In this document: positions 14,617-22,238 of the stretch, in pieces | Layout: each line of letters begins with the position of its first letter | Position numbering within the stretch: the first letter of the stretch is position 1 | Source of the DNA: Burkholderiales bacterium UBA2647 | GTDB taxonomy: Bacteria; Pseudomonadota; Gammaproteobacteria; Burkholderiales; Burkholderiaceae_E | Reading direction: 5' to 3' | Assembly: GCA_002359635.1 (NCBI GenBank) | Contig: DENJ01000120.1 | Coordinates: forward strand, 1-26,459 | Length of the DNA: 26,459 bases | Position numbers and translations under genes: made by a program | Notes under the pieces: generated by a model | What the model was told of the DNA's origin: nothing | Seen by the model: the letters and a program-made list of their open reading frames with translations, nothing else | The model's database searches: none

Positions 14617-15161
14617 AAGTGTGGCTTCACCGCCGCGTTACGAAACCGTTCAAGACCGTCAAGAATTTCCTGCCTCGCATCCTCAGGACCACCCCAGCCT
14701 TTGACTTTCACCCATTTTCCAGGCTCCAAATCCTTATAGTGTTCAAAAAAATGCTGGATTTGAAGGAGGCGTTCGGGTTGCAAATCCTCAGGTCGTTTCC
14801 AATGCTTATAAATCGGCAAAATCTTATCAAGGGGGACTGCAAGCAGTTTGGCGTCACCGCCCGCTTCATCATCCATGTTTAAAATCCCGATCGGCCGGCA
14901 GCGCAATACCGAACCGGTATTCACTGCAAAAGGCGTCACCACAAGAACATCGACCGGATCGCCATCCTCACCAATCGTGTGAGGAATATAGCCATAGTTA
15001 CAGGGATAGTGCATCGCTGTCATCATGAAGCGATCCACAAACAGTGCACCGGTTTCCTTATCAACCTCATATTTCACCGGGTCGGCGTTCATCGGTATTT
15101 CAATAATGACGTTGAAGTCATCGGGCGGGTTATTGCCGGAGTCGACGCGGTCTAGATTCAT
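14613..15161 (-). CDS. ppa: Inorganic pyrophosphatase (family I)
   Basis: The soluble family I enzyme hydrolyses pyrophosphate and so drives biosynthetic reactions. The 182-residue protein is close in length to E. coli PPase (176). It shows NADPVKYEVDKETGALFVDR, the CNYGYIPHT block, the metal-binding signature DGDPVDVLV (66-74) with its three aspartates, RCRPIG, the DEAGGDAKLLAVP strand and HFFEHYKDLEPGKWVKV. All expected residues are present. I chose the ATG at 15161 because AGGA lies about nine bases upstream and the alignment with family N-termini is good; the open frame to 15212 adds an unlikely basic leader. A TATACT sequence on the minus strand (15189-15194 on the plus strand reads AGTATA) could be its -10 element, without a clear -35. 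Confidence 0.96.
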   Translation of the reverse strand: MNLDRVDSGNNPPDDFNVIIEIPMNADPVKYEVDKETGALFVDRFMMTAMHYPCNYGYIPHTIGEDGDPVDVLVVTPFAVNTGSVLRCRPIGILNMDDEAGGDAKLLAVPLDKILPIYKHWKRPEDLQPERLLQIQHFFEHYKDLEPGKWVKVKGWGGPEDARQEILDGLERFRNAAVKPHF

Positions 15162-15231
15162 GATTAAGTTCCTGCTGAAAAACCGTAAAGTATAACGAAG
15201 GCTAACGTTCAATCATTGAGGAGAAAATAGC

Positions 15232-15987
15232 ATGCGTTTACAAAACAAAGTGGTCGTGGTGACGGGCGGCGCCCAGGGCTTTGGCGAGGGCATTGTGCGA
15301 CGTTTTGCAACAGAGGGCGCTCGGCTCGTCATCGCCGACATCCAGTTCAGCGCAGCTCAGGCGCTCGCTGAAAGTCTTCAGGCGCAAGGCTTTGCGGCGA
15401 TTGCCATGAAAACCGATGTATCGCAAGGCCCCGACATGCATGGGCTTGCAGCAGCAAGCATCAAGGCTTATGGTCGGGTCGATGTGGTGGTGAACAATGC
15501 CGGGACCTCGCATCGCAATCAATCTCTGATGACGGTCAGCGAAGCCGAGTTTGACCGCGTTTTTGCGGTGAATGTGAAAAGCATTTACTGGTCCGCGCAG
15601 GCGTTCGTTGCGCATTTTCGCGAACAAGGTGCCGGGGCTTTCATCAACATCGCATCGACTGCAGGGGTACGCCCTCGACCGGGCTTGGTTTGGTACAACA
15701 GCACCAAAGGCGCGGTCATTACTGCGTCAAAAGCAATGGCCGTTGAGCTCGCACCCGATAAAATTCGCGTGAATGTGATCAATCCAGTTGCCGGTGACAC
15801 ACCACTCTTAGGTACGTTCATGGGCGAAGACACCCCGGAGATGCGCGCCAAATTCATCGCAAGCATTCCTCTAGGACGGCTGTCACAGCCTCAGGATATT
15901 GCCAACGCAGCGCTTTACCTCGCCTCAGACGAAGCCGCATTCATTACCGGCGCTTGCCTTGAGGTGGACGGTGGGCGCTGCGTCTGA
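15232..15987 (+). CDS. Short-chain dehydrogenase/reductase (SDR), second copy, 3-oxoacyl reductase-like
   Basis: The 251-residue enzyme has every classical SDR motif: TGGAQGFGEG (11-20), Asp36 after the second strand favouring NAD(H), NNAG (88-91), Asn114 in FAVNVKSIYW, catalytic Ser142 in INIASTAG, and Tyr155/Lys159 in YNSTK. The C-terminus ends GACLEVDGGRCV as in FabG-like dehydrogenases. It most resembles glucose or 3-oxoacyl-type SDRs, but the substrate is not readable. GAGGAG about eight bases upstream of the ATG is a strong ribosome-binding site. Unlike the SDR at 1502-2317 its motifs are intact, and the two are clearly not recent duplicates. Its last 73 bp are overlapped, on the opposite strand, by the end of hemY. 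Confidence 0.9.
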   Translation: MRLQNKVVVVTGGAQGFGEGIVRRFATEGARLVIADIQFSAAQALAESLQAQGFAAIAMKTDVSQGPDMHGLAAASIKAYGRVDVVVNNAGTSHRNQSLMTVSEAEFDRVFAVNVKSIYWSAQAFVAHFREQGAGAFINIASTAGVRPRPGLVWYNSTKGAVITASKAMAVELAPDKIRVNVINPVAGDTPLLGTFMGEDTPEMRAKFIASIPLGRLSQPQDIANAALYLASDEAAFITGACLEVDGGRCV

Positions 15988-17141
15988 GCCGCTTCCCGAT
16001 ATAAACCTGCAGCTTCCTGAGCGCGCTCAGTCTGCTCGAGTAAACGCGCAAGCGCCAAGCGTGTGCTTGGCGCATCGTCCTTGGCCATGCTTTCCCGAAG
16101 ATAGGCCTCTGCCTTGCCCCAGAGCTGTTGTTCTGCACAGACCCGACCGAGCGCAGCGAGCAAGGCAGCCTCGGGTCCCCAGCGCTTGAGCCATTGCTCC
16201 ATAAGCTGTAACTTATCCCGAGCGCTCAAGGCATCTAGCGCAGCGTACTGATCAACCACGGTTCCGCTAAAGCGCTTACGAAGTACGCGGTCAGCAATCT
16301 CCGCTGCGCTTGCGAAATCCGCTGCGCGCCGGAAGGCATCGATGGCTGATTCGGCAATTGGCGATTCGTAGGCAAGATCCCGCCCGATCTGACGCCAAAG
16401 CGATTTCGTGCTTGCCAGATCGCTGCCGGTCTGACTGAAGAGATTTCGCCAGGCACGCAATCGCAGCGCCGAGGCCGCCGACGCGGCAACCATCTGCCGC
16501 CTCTCGAGTTGTGCTAACACCGGCAACAAGGCCTGCCACTGTTGCTCAAGCTCCAGCGCTGCAAGCCTTAGCCTGAGCGCGTGGACTTGTCTGGCCGTTC
16601 GCGCTTGCAAAGCATTAAGTGCTGTCAGTCCGGCGGCACCATCGCGGTCTTGAATCGCACAATCCGCAGCGAGCAGTAGGGCTTGATCCTTCAGACCAAA
16701 CTCCCGGGCGCATCGCTCAATCCACTGATCACGTCGGTCCAAGGCCCTTAGGCCATGACAGGCCCGGGCGGCAATCAGCGATGCGGCCCCGCCTTGTTCG
16801 GGCAAATGCAAGGCCAGTTGGGATTGCTTCTCAGCTCTCGCAAACCGCCCCTCGGCCAAGGCAACCGTAGCCTCCCGAAAAGCAGTTAGGGCTCGCTCCC
16901 GGTAGCGCTGTTCACGATGGGATCGAACACGAGCGGGAAGTGAAATCAGCTGAAAAAGCGCCTTGGACGATAAAAACATCAGGGCGACTAAGCCGATCAG
17001 CAGCACCAGCGCCGTGTTGATCGACAGGTCCACACGATAGGGTGGCCAAAAAATGGCCAAGTTTCCGTGATTGAACATGAGCAGCAAGGCCAGCGCGACT
17101 GCGCTTGCCAAAACAACCAAGATACCGAGAATCCAGCGCAT
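15915..17141 (-). CDS. hemY: HemY, membrane-anchored TPR protein of the heme gene cluster
   Basis: The 408-residue protein has two N-terminal membrane helices (about residues 4-22 and 42-60), separated by the NLAIFWPPYRVDLS loop typical of proteobacterial HemY, followed by a cytoplasmic or periplasmic region of helical TPR-like repeats (for example around 80-130 and 330-385). This HemY differs from the Gram-positive protoporphyrinogen oxidase of the same name; its exact role in heme synthesis is unproven. The last 23 residues are coded entirely by the antisense strand of the converging SDR gene and look like an unconserved extension (QTQRPPSTSRQAP). The ATG at 17141 has no clear ribosome-binding site. 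It lies 53 bp behind hemX on the same strand. Confidence 0.88.
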   Translation of the reverse strand: MRWILGILVVLASAVALALLLMFNHGNLAIFWPPYRVDLSINTALVLLIGLVALMFLSSKALFQLISLPARVRSHREQRYRERALTAFREATVALAEGRFARAEKQSQLALHLPEQGGAASLIAARACHGLRALDRRDQWIERCAREFGLKDQALLLAADCAIQDRDGAAGLTALNALQARTARQVHALRLRLAALELEQQWQALLPVLAQLERRQMVAASAASALRLRAWRNLFSQTGSDLASTKSLWRQIGRDLAYESPIAESAIDAFRRAADFASAAEIADRVLRKRFSGTVVDQYAALDALSARDKLQLMEQWLKRWGPEAALLAALGRVCAEQQLWGKAEAYLRESMAKDDAPSTRLALARLLEQTERAQEAAGLYREAAQTQRPPSTSRQAPVMNAASSEAR

Positions 17142-17194
17142 CGCTAGTCCACGATCGCTGCCGTCAACTCGAAAACGCTCGGCATCATCAGCGC

Positions 17195-18484
17195 TTAACG
17201 GGTGGTGCGCGCATCGCGTGCACTTCGCGCACCACGAATCGCTGTGAGGGTTTCGGCGAGGGCCTGTTGATCCAATGACAGCCGCATCGACTGCAGTTGC
17301 TTCAGGCTTTCAAGTTGAGCACCGACAAGCCGCTGCTGCGGGTCGAAATAGCGCTGCAGCAGCAAGCTTGCGCGATCGGTATCGGTTCTAAAAAGCACAT
17401 CGTTTCGCCACATCGCTGCAAGTCTTGCGCTCATCAGGTGCAAGCGAAGTTGCTCGCGCAAGAAATAAGCTTCCTGCGGTGCTGCTAGCAAAGCGTCGGG
17501 GCGATCAACCCGGGTGACGCGGAATAAATCGCGAATCGCTGTCAAGAGATTGCTACCCAATTGCTGGACCCAGCGCACCATCTGCTCAGTGTTCACCCAA
17601 GGCTGTATGCCCTCAGCCTCCTGTGAGCTTGCAGCCTTGGGAGCACCGGCGCTCGTTGCCTTGGCTACCGTGCTGGCCCCTGCCTGCCCGGTCGAATCCG
17701 ATTTGTCCTTTGACGACTGCTCGGGCGCAAACCGCGCCTCCGACAACAGTTGTAAAGCATCGACTTGTCCAAGCATCACATCAAGGCGTTGGGCTACTTG
17801 GATCGGGTCGTGTACCGACTCAGCCTTGAGGCGCTCGATGTCTCGCTGCAACGCTCTTTGCACGGCCAGCAGGCTTGGCTCGCGTAATCGACCGAGTCGA
17901 AGATCGATTTCACCAAGGACCAGGAGGGTTGTATTCAAGCCGCCAAATTGAAGCTGCTGTACCGCCGAGAGCACGCTGCGTTCGAGCTCGTGAAGCAAGG
18001 CATCAGCCGACTCCACGGCCATGCTTTTGTAGAGCTGCTCAAGCTGGGCCTGCTGTCCGATGCTTTCGCTGAGCTTGGATTCAAGTACCGATGCGCGAGA
18101 TCCCAGTTCCCGAAGCTCGTCTTGATAAAGCCTTGTTTGCGCTTCAAGCTGCACAATCCGCTGATCTGCTCCTTGGAGGCGTCTTGCCGCACTGGTCTCG
18201 ACCCGATCCATGCGTTGTGAAAACCAGTAGCCGCCAAGTGCACCCGCAAGAATGACAACAATCATCCCAAGCCAACCAAGCCCGAACAAGCGACGTGGCG
18301 GATGAGTTGGGCTTGAGGAAGGCATCGCGGCCTGAAAAGGCGGCCTGGTTGCCTGCCCCGTTGGGACGTCTGACGCCGGCGTGTTTACCTGCCCTGTTGA
18401 AACATCTGAAGGCGGCGTGTTTGGCGGGGCCATCGCGTCGTGCACTTGCTGGCTTTGACTTTTTTGAGCTTCAGATGCTTGCAT
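17195..18484 (-). CDS. hemX: HemX, uroporphyrinogen-III methyltransferase-like membrane protein
   Basis: The 429-residue protein has a Pro/Ser/Thr-rich cytoplasmic N-terminus, one membrane helix (about 69-88, LGMIVVILAGALGGYWF), a coiled-coil stretch (about 95-150) and an alpha-helical C-terminal domain. This is the layout of HemX, encoded between hemD and hemY in proteobacteria. No methyltransferase motif is visible, so the frequent name uroporphyrinogen-III C-methyltransferase is not supported here; the function is likely structural or regulatory. Residues 21-44 are two copies of a 12-residue unit (PNTPPSDVSTGQ and VNTPASDVPTGQ). The ATG at 18484 gives the family-like start; a TTG at 18502 is possible. 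Neither has a clear Shine-Dalgarno. hemD ends 26 bp upstream. Confidence 0.85.
   Translation of the reverse strand: MQASEAQKSQSQQVHDAMAPPNTPPSDVSTGQVNTPASDVPTGQATRPPFQAAMPSSSPTHPPRRLFGLGWLGMIVVILAGALGGYWFSQRMDRVETSAARRLQGADQRIVQLEAQTRLYQDELRELGSRASVLESKLSESIGQQAQLEQLYKSMAVESADALLHELERSVLSAVQQLQFGGLNTTLLVLGEIDLRLGRLREPSLLAVQRALQRDIERLKAESVHDPIQVAQRLDVMLGQVDALQLLSEARFAPEQSSKDKSDSTGQAGASTVAKATSAGAPKAASSQEAEGIQPWVNTEQMVRWVQQLGSNLLTAIRDLFRVTRVDRPDALLAAPQEAYFLREQLRLHLMSARLAAMWRNDVLFRTDTDRASLLLQRYFDPQQRLVGAQLESLKQLQSMRLSLDQQALAETLTAIRGARSARDARTTR
18353..18424. repeat. 36-bp tandem duplication in hemX
   Basis: Positions 18353-18388 and 18389-18424 are two imperfect copies of a 36-bp unit starting CTGCCC(C/T)GTTG and ending GGCGTGTTT. 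It codes for the 12-residue repeat in the proline-rich cytoplasmic tail of HemX and is in frame. Confidence 0.8.
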
Positions 18485-18510
18485 ACCGACGCATTCTAAC
18501 AAGCAAGCAC

Positions 18511-19365
18511 CTAGCCAAAGGAAAGCCGATCAAGCACTGCCTGACTGCCGGCGGCGATGCTGCCCGGCCCTTTGTAGCCAAGTTGCCTTGCTCGGTCAAT
18601 AATCCGTTGATGCGGTGCAAGCAATTTGGCCTGTCCTAAGCGTGCTCTGCCCTGCTCAAGCCGTGCAAGACTTTGCGCGGCCATGGCCAGCCCGTTTAAC
18701 GCGTCCCCGCTCAGGGCACGATGCGCCTGTTCAAGCAAGGCGATCGAACCGATGTGCCAAACGAGCTGATTCGCCGATGCCAGGGCTTGCAGCAGGTTCA
18801 AGCATTGAGAGGGAGGCAGGTCCTGCCAGTCATCCTGATAAACCGCGTGAACAGCTAATTGTGTCGCCCAACTTGGCTTGTGGGCGGCTTCGAGTGCCGC
18901 AACACGATGCCTCGCGCAAAGCAGATGTACAGTCCGCTGACCAATCCAGGCTCTGCTTGCCGGATCGTCGAGCAAGTGGTTCAAGTCGCGATGTTCGAGC
19001 CTCGCAAGCCTGGGCCAGGCGTCGACCGCCTCAACCCGATCAGAAAGGGCAGGAAAATGGTTTTGAATCGCCTCAAAGCTTCCTTCGCCCAGGCATAACC
19101 AGGCCATCGCCTCGAGTCTGCGCTTTAACCCCGCTTCCTCAAGCCCGATGGCAAGACAGCCGACAGCGCCGGGACTTGTCGGCACAAGGACATCGCGATC
19201 AGCCCTCAGTGCAGCCGTCCAGTGCCAATCGGCCTCATTCGTCGGGATCGCTTGCAAGCGATGCGTTGATGCGTTCAGGACCTCAAAACCATGCCCTGCC
19301 AGCCATGTCGCCTGCTGGCTTGCTCGAGGTTCTGAAAGGCTCAGGAGGACGGTGCGTTGACCCAA
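18511..19365 (-). CDS. hemD: Uroporphyrinogen-III synthase
   Basis: HemD closes and inverts ring D of hydroxymethylbilane to give uroporphyrinogen III. The family is poorly conserved, and the call rests on position (directly after hemC, before hemX), length (284 residues, near the usual 250-270) and a few features: an N-terminal L.SLSEPRASQQATWLAGHGFEV strand-helix, the VLVPTSPGAVGCLA segment (resembling the TSPnAV motif), and a C-terminal HQRIIDRARQLGYKG-like ending before IAAGSQAVLDRL. Translation seems to begin at TTG 19365, overlapping hemC by 25 bp, since a TAG stop lies upstream in frame and no ATG is near. Confidence in function is moderate. Confidence 0.75.
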   Translation of the reverse strand: MGQRTVLLSLSEPRASQQATWLAGHGFEVLNASTHRLQAIPTNEADWHWTAALRADRDVLVPTSPGAVGCLAIGLEEAGLKRRLEAMAWLCLGEGSFEAIQNHFPALSDRVEAVDAWPRLARLEHRDLNHLLDDPASRAWIGQRTVHLLCARHRVAALEAAHKPSWATQLAVHAVYQDDWQDLPPSQCLNLLQALASANQLVWHIGSIALLEQAHRALSGDALNGLAMAAQSLARLEQGRARLGQAKLLAPHQRIIDRARQLGYKGPGSIAAGSQAVLDRLSFG

Positions 19366-20306
19366 GGACTTGCTGCGTCTTGGCTAGACCAGGGCCTTGC
19401 GCCTTGAGCCATCAAAAAGCCAGCGACCTGCCCGCCTAGCCGGATCGCACCCTCAAGGCTTGTCACCTTCGCTTGATCTTCAGCATGGAGCATGCGTCCG
19501 TCGCTCAACTGTATGCAGGCGCGCAAATGCATCTGGTCTTGATCCAAGCTTGCATGCGCCGCAAGCGGCACCCTGCAGCTGCCACCTAGCCTCAAGGCAA
19601 GCTCACGTTCAGCGCTGACTGCCAGATGGGTCGGGCGGTGATTGAGCACTTCCAAGGCATCAATCACATCGTGCCGGTCCGCAAGACATTCAAGGCCCAG
19701 TGCCGCTTGACCCACCGCCGGCAGCATGAACGCTGGATCGCAGTACTGCGCGATGCGATGGCCCAGTTCCAGTCGCTTCAGTCCCGCAGCCGCAAGAACA
19801 ATGCCCTGAAACTCGCCCCGGTCAAGCTTGGCAAGACGGGTGTCGAGGTTGCCGCGTAAAGGATGGATTTCGATGTCCGGTCTCATCGCCTTGAGCTGCG
19901 CCTCTCTGCGAAGGCTCGAGGTGCCCACAATCGCGCCTTGCGGCAAATCTTCGAGGCGAGCAACCGTCGGACTCACCCAAGCGTCCCGCGCATCTTCCCT
20001 CGCCATGACGCCAGCCAAACAAAAGGACTCTGGAAGCGTCATCGGCACATCTTTGAGCGAATGCACCGCAAGCTCCGCCTCACCTCGGAGTAATGCAATT
20101 TCCAGCTCTTTGGTAAAAAGGCCTTTTCCGCCAATTTCATAAAGGGCGCGATCGAGGACACGGTCGCCTTCAGTTGACATACCGATAATTTCGATCCGGG
20201 TATCCGGATAGTGTGCCTGCAAAAGACGGCCTACGTGTTCTGCCTGCCACAGGGCGAGCCTGCTTTTGCGGCTTGCGATCCTTAATGCTCGGGGGGCTTT
20301 TGTCAT
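19341..20306 (-). CDS. hemC: Hydroxymethylbilane synthase (porphobilinogen deaminase)
   Basis: HemC polymerises four porphobilinogen units into hydroxymethylbilane on a covalently held dipyrromethane cofactor. The 321-residue protein has the N-terminal RIASRKSRLALWQAEHV, the IGGKGLFTKELE loop (58-69), AVHSLKDVP (80-88) with the catalytic Asp86, GTSSLRREAQL (128-138), HPLRGNLDTRLAKL (148-161), and the cofactor cysteine Cys244 in LGGSCRVPLAAHA. All expected motifs are intact; length matches E. coli (313). It is 29 bp behind algR and 25 bp overlapped by hemD, so transcription from the upstream two-component genes may extend into it. A clear ribosome-binding site is not visible before its ATG. 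Confidence 0.96.
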   Translation of the reverse strand: MTKAPRALRIASRKSRLALWQAEHVGRLLQAHYPDTRIEIIGMSTEGDRVLDRALYEIGGKGLFTKELEIALLRGEAELAVHSLKDVPMTLPESFCLAGVMAREDARDAWVSPTVARLEDLPQGAIVGTSSLRREAQLKAMRPDIEIHPLRGNLDTRLAKLDRGEFQGIVLAAAGLKRLELGHRIAQYCDPAFMLPAVGQAALGLECLADRHDVIDALEVLNHRPTHLAVSAERELALRLGGSCRVPLAAHASLDQDQMHLRACIQLSDGRMLHAEDQAKVTSLEGAIRLGGQVAGFLMAQGARPWSSQDAASPWVNAPSS

Positions 20307-20335
20307 GGTTTAGGCGAGGCGTATGCCGGACAGGA

Positions 20336-21130
20336 TCAGGATACGAGGTTTCTCACCACGGACCACTGTCGACGACTCACCGGTAATCGATCAGGCAATT
20401 CATGGAGAACCACCTGCCAATATGGATCGCTCCCTTCCCCTGAGCCATCCGCACTGACCCGCTCAAAACCGGCAATCGCCGCCTTCGACACCAGGGCGTT
20501 GCGATGGATCCGCACAAAAACATCGGAAAACTCATCCTCAAGTGAGGTCAGGGACTCCTCGATCAAGAACTCACGTTCTCTGGTTCGAATGGTGACGTAC
20601 TTCATCTCGGCCTTGAGATAAATCACTTGTTCGATGGGTACAAGCTGCACGCGGCCACGTTCATGCACTGACAGGTGCCGGCGCTTTGGTGCCAGCAATT
20701 TGGCGGCGCTACCGGTCATCTCGATGCGCTCTTCGGCGCTGCGCTGCCCGATCCGCCGAAGCGTGTCGAGCAGCCTTGCAACACGAACTGGTTTCAGCAG
20801 GTAATCGATCGCCCGGACTTCGAAGGCTTCGATCGCAAATTCATCGAAGGCGGTCACAAAGACAACCATCGGCATCAACATCCGTCCATGGGCCGCTTGT
20901 GCGGACAAGTGTCGCGCTAACTCGATGCCGCTCATGCCAGGCATCTGCACATCGAGAAAGACGACATGGGGTTGCAGGCTTTCGATCATCATCAGGGCTT
21001 CAGTGCCCGAACTTGCTTCGCCCGCGACTTCGACCTTAAATTCTTTGGCAAGGTCCCCGAGCAACTCGCGCAATCGCGCTCGAGCCGGAGACTCATCATC
21101 GACAATCAAAACGCTGGTTTGTTCAGACAT
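20336..21130 (-). CDS. algR: LytTR-type response regulator (AlgR-like)
   Basis: The 264-residue regulator has a receiver domain (about 5-125) with acidic pocket Asp11/Asp12, phospho-acceptor Asp60 in VVFLDVQMPGMSG, Thr in VFVTAFDEFAIEAF and Lys in DYLLKPVRVARLL, followed by a LytTR DNA-binding domain (about 150-260) with HLSVHERGRVQLV, IEQVIYLKAEMKYVTIRT and FVRIHRNALVSK. AlgR of Pseudomonas is the best-known homologue and also sits next to hemC, but beta-proteobacterial orthologues may control other genes, so the symbol is by homology and context. The start overlaps the kinase gene by 8 bp. It lies directly before hemC. Confidence 0.88.
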   Translation of the reverse strand: MSEQTSVLIVDDESPARARLRELLGDLAKEFKVEVAGEASSGTEALMMIESLQPHVVFLDVQMPGMSGIELARHLSAQAAHGRMLMPMVVFVTAFDEFAIEAFEVRAIDYLLKPVRVARLLDTLRRIGQRSAEERIEMTGSAAKLLAPKRRHLSVHERGRVQLVPIEQVIYLKAEMKYVTIRTREREFLIEESLTSLEDEFSDVFVRIHRNALVSKAAIAGFERVSADGSGEGSDPYWQVVLHELPDRLPVSRRQWSVVRNLVS

Positions 21131-22184
21131 GCGCAGACTTTTTTTCCTCGCGGCAAGGGAATTCCAAGGTCAGTCGAAAGTACGCTTTACTTCGTTCGAT
21201 ATGCATTGATGCCTCGATATCGTACAGCAAGGCAAGCCTTTGGCGTACATTGGATAAAGCCATCTGCCTGCCCGCCCGAAGCGGCCCTTCGCTCGTCATC
21301 GGATTCTCGATCAAAACCTGAACGCGGTCCGAACGCCGAAAAACCCTCAGTAACACTTTGCCGCCTTGTTCCGAAGGCTCGATGCCGTGATGGACCGCAT
21401 TCTCAAGCAGCGGTTGAAGCAGCAGTGGCGGCACCAAGGCAGTAAGCGCCGACTCGTCCAGATCAAAATCAACATGCAAACGATCGCCGAGCCGTTCAGA
21501 TTCGACCGCCAGATAATCACGACAAAATCGAATCTCGTCGGCCAAAGGAACAAGTTCACGTTCGTCGCGAAGCAACATGCGAAACAAATCGGCAAGTCCT
21601 TCCAAGACGACCTCCGCGCGCCGAGGTTCGCTGCGAAGCAGCCCTAGCACGGCGTTGAGCGCGTTAAAAAGAAAATGCGGACGAATTTTTGATTGCAGTG
21701 CCTGCAGCCTTGCCCGATCGAGTGCCGGCGATAGCGCTTGCTCGCGCCAGCGCAACACAAGCGCAATCATTGCCGCAAGACCTGCGCCCCCCAGCCCCCG
21801 ACCCAGTAAGGTAAACCAGTCGTCTTGCATCGGGTGCGGCATCATGTTGAGCACCGAAACCGTCCACCAGGCGGCGAGAATCGATAGCATGGCCGAAAAT
21901 CCCAACAAAAATGACCACTGCATCCACTCGGGCCACAAGGTGGCGCGACGCCGGATGAGACTCATGACAGGCAATCCGATCAACATGGCAGGAAGCACGG
22001 CGAATTGCTGCGCGGTCCACGCCCCAATCAGCTCATCGACACGATTGGATGCGCTCCAGGCCACGCATAAGAGCATCGCTTGGATCAAAAAAAACACACG
22101 TAGAGCGATCCCTGGATTAGCGCAGTCCGGAAGTACCGGAATCGCTGCTTCATCCTCGCTGGAAACAACTTCAAGACGGTTCAT
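21123..22184 (-). CDS. algZ: LytS-type sensor histidine kinase (AlgZ/FimS-like)
   Basis: The 353-residue protein has a short N-terminal tail, about four membrane helices (roughly residues 27-46, 58-76, 90-113 and 128-145) and a His_kinase-type cytoplasmic domain. The phospho-accepting region reads LQSKIRPHFLFNALNAVL with His170, as in the LytS/YehU type, and the ATPase part has LLLQPLLENAVHHGI (N box) and the G-box-like LSNVRQRLALL segment. The usual ATG at 22184 gives a plausible N-terminus; the longer frame needs a GTG at 22235 with unfamiliar sequence. AlgZ, the cognate partner, is expected to sense an unidentified signal and phosphorylate the adjacent AlgR-like regulator (8-bp gene overlap). 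The gene diverges from argH with only 54 bp between them. Confidence 0.86.
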   Translation of the reverse strand: MNRLEVVSSEDEAAIPVLPDCANPGIALRVFFLIQAMLLCVAWSASNRVDELIGAWTAQQFAVLPAMLIGLPVMSLIRRRATLWPEWMQWSFLLGFSAMLSILAAWWTVSVLNMMPHPMQDDWFTLLGRGLGGAGLAAMIALVLRWREQALSPALDRARLQALQSKIRPHFLFNALNAVLGLLRSEPRRAEVVLEGLADLFRMLLRDERELVPLADEIRFCRDYLAVESERLGDRLHVDFDLDESALTALVPPLLLQPLLENAVHHGIEPSEQGGKVLLRVFRRSDRVQVLIENPMTSEGPLRAGRQMALSNVRQRLALLYDIEASMHIERSKAYFRLTLEFPCREEKKSAHV

Positions 22185-22223
22185 GGTGTTTGAGCGCTCG
22201 GGCTTGGTTGCAGGTACTGATCT

Positions 22224-22238
22224 TATAATCTCCACACT
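22224..22238 (+). promoter_or_regulatory. Candidate -10 element for a near-leaderless argH transcript
   Basis: A perfect TATAAT lies at 22224-22229, ending nine bases before the argH ATG at 22239. A weak TTGGTT at 22204-22209 is the closest -35-like sequence, with non-optimal spacing. If this -10 is used, transcription would begin around 22236-22238 and the mRNA would carry almost no leader; consistently, no Shine-Dalgarno is visible in front of argH. Confidence 0.42.

Noticed and set aside
15238..15627. 129-residue minus-strand frame opposite the second SDR gene
   Set aside because: Shadow of an intact SDR; no homology features.
18615..19439. 274-residue plus-strand frame opposite hemD and the hemC 3' end
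   Set aside because: Proline- and arginine-rich shadow frame; the minus-strand genes have context and motif support.
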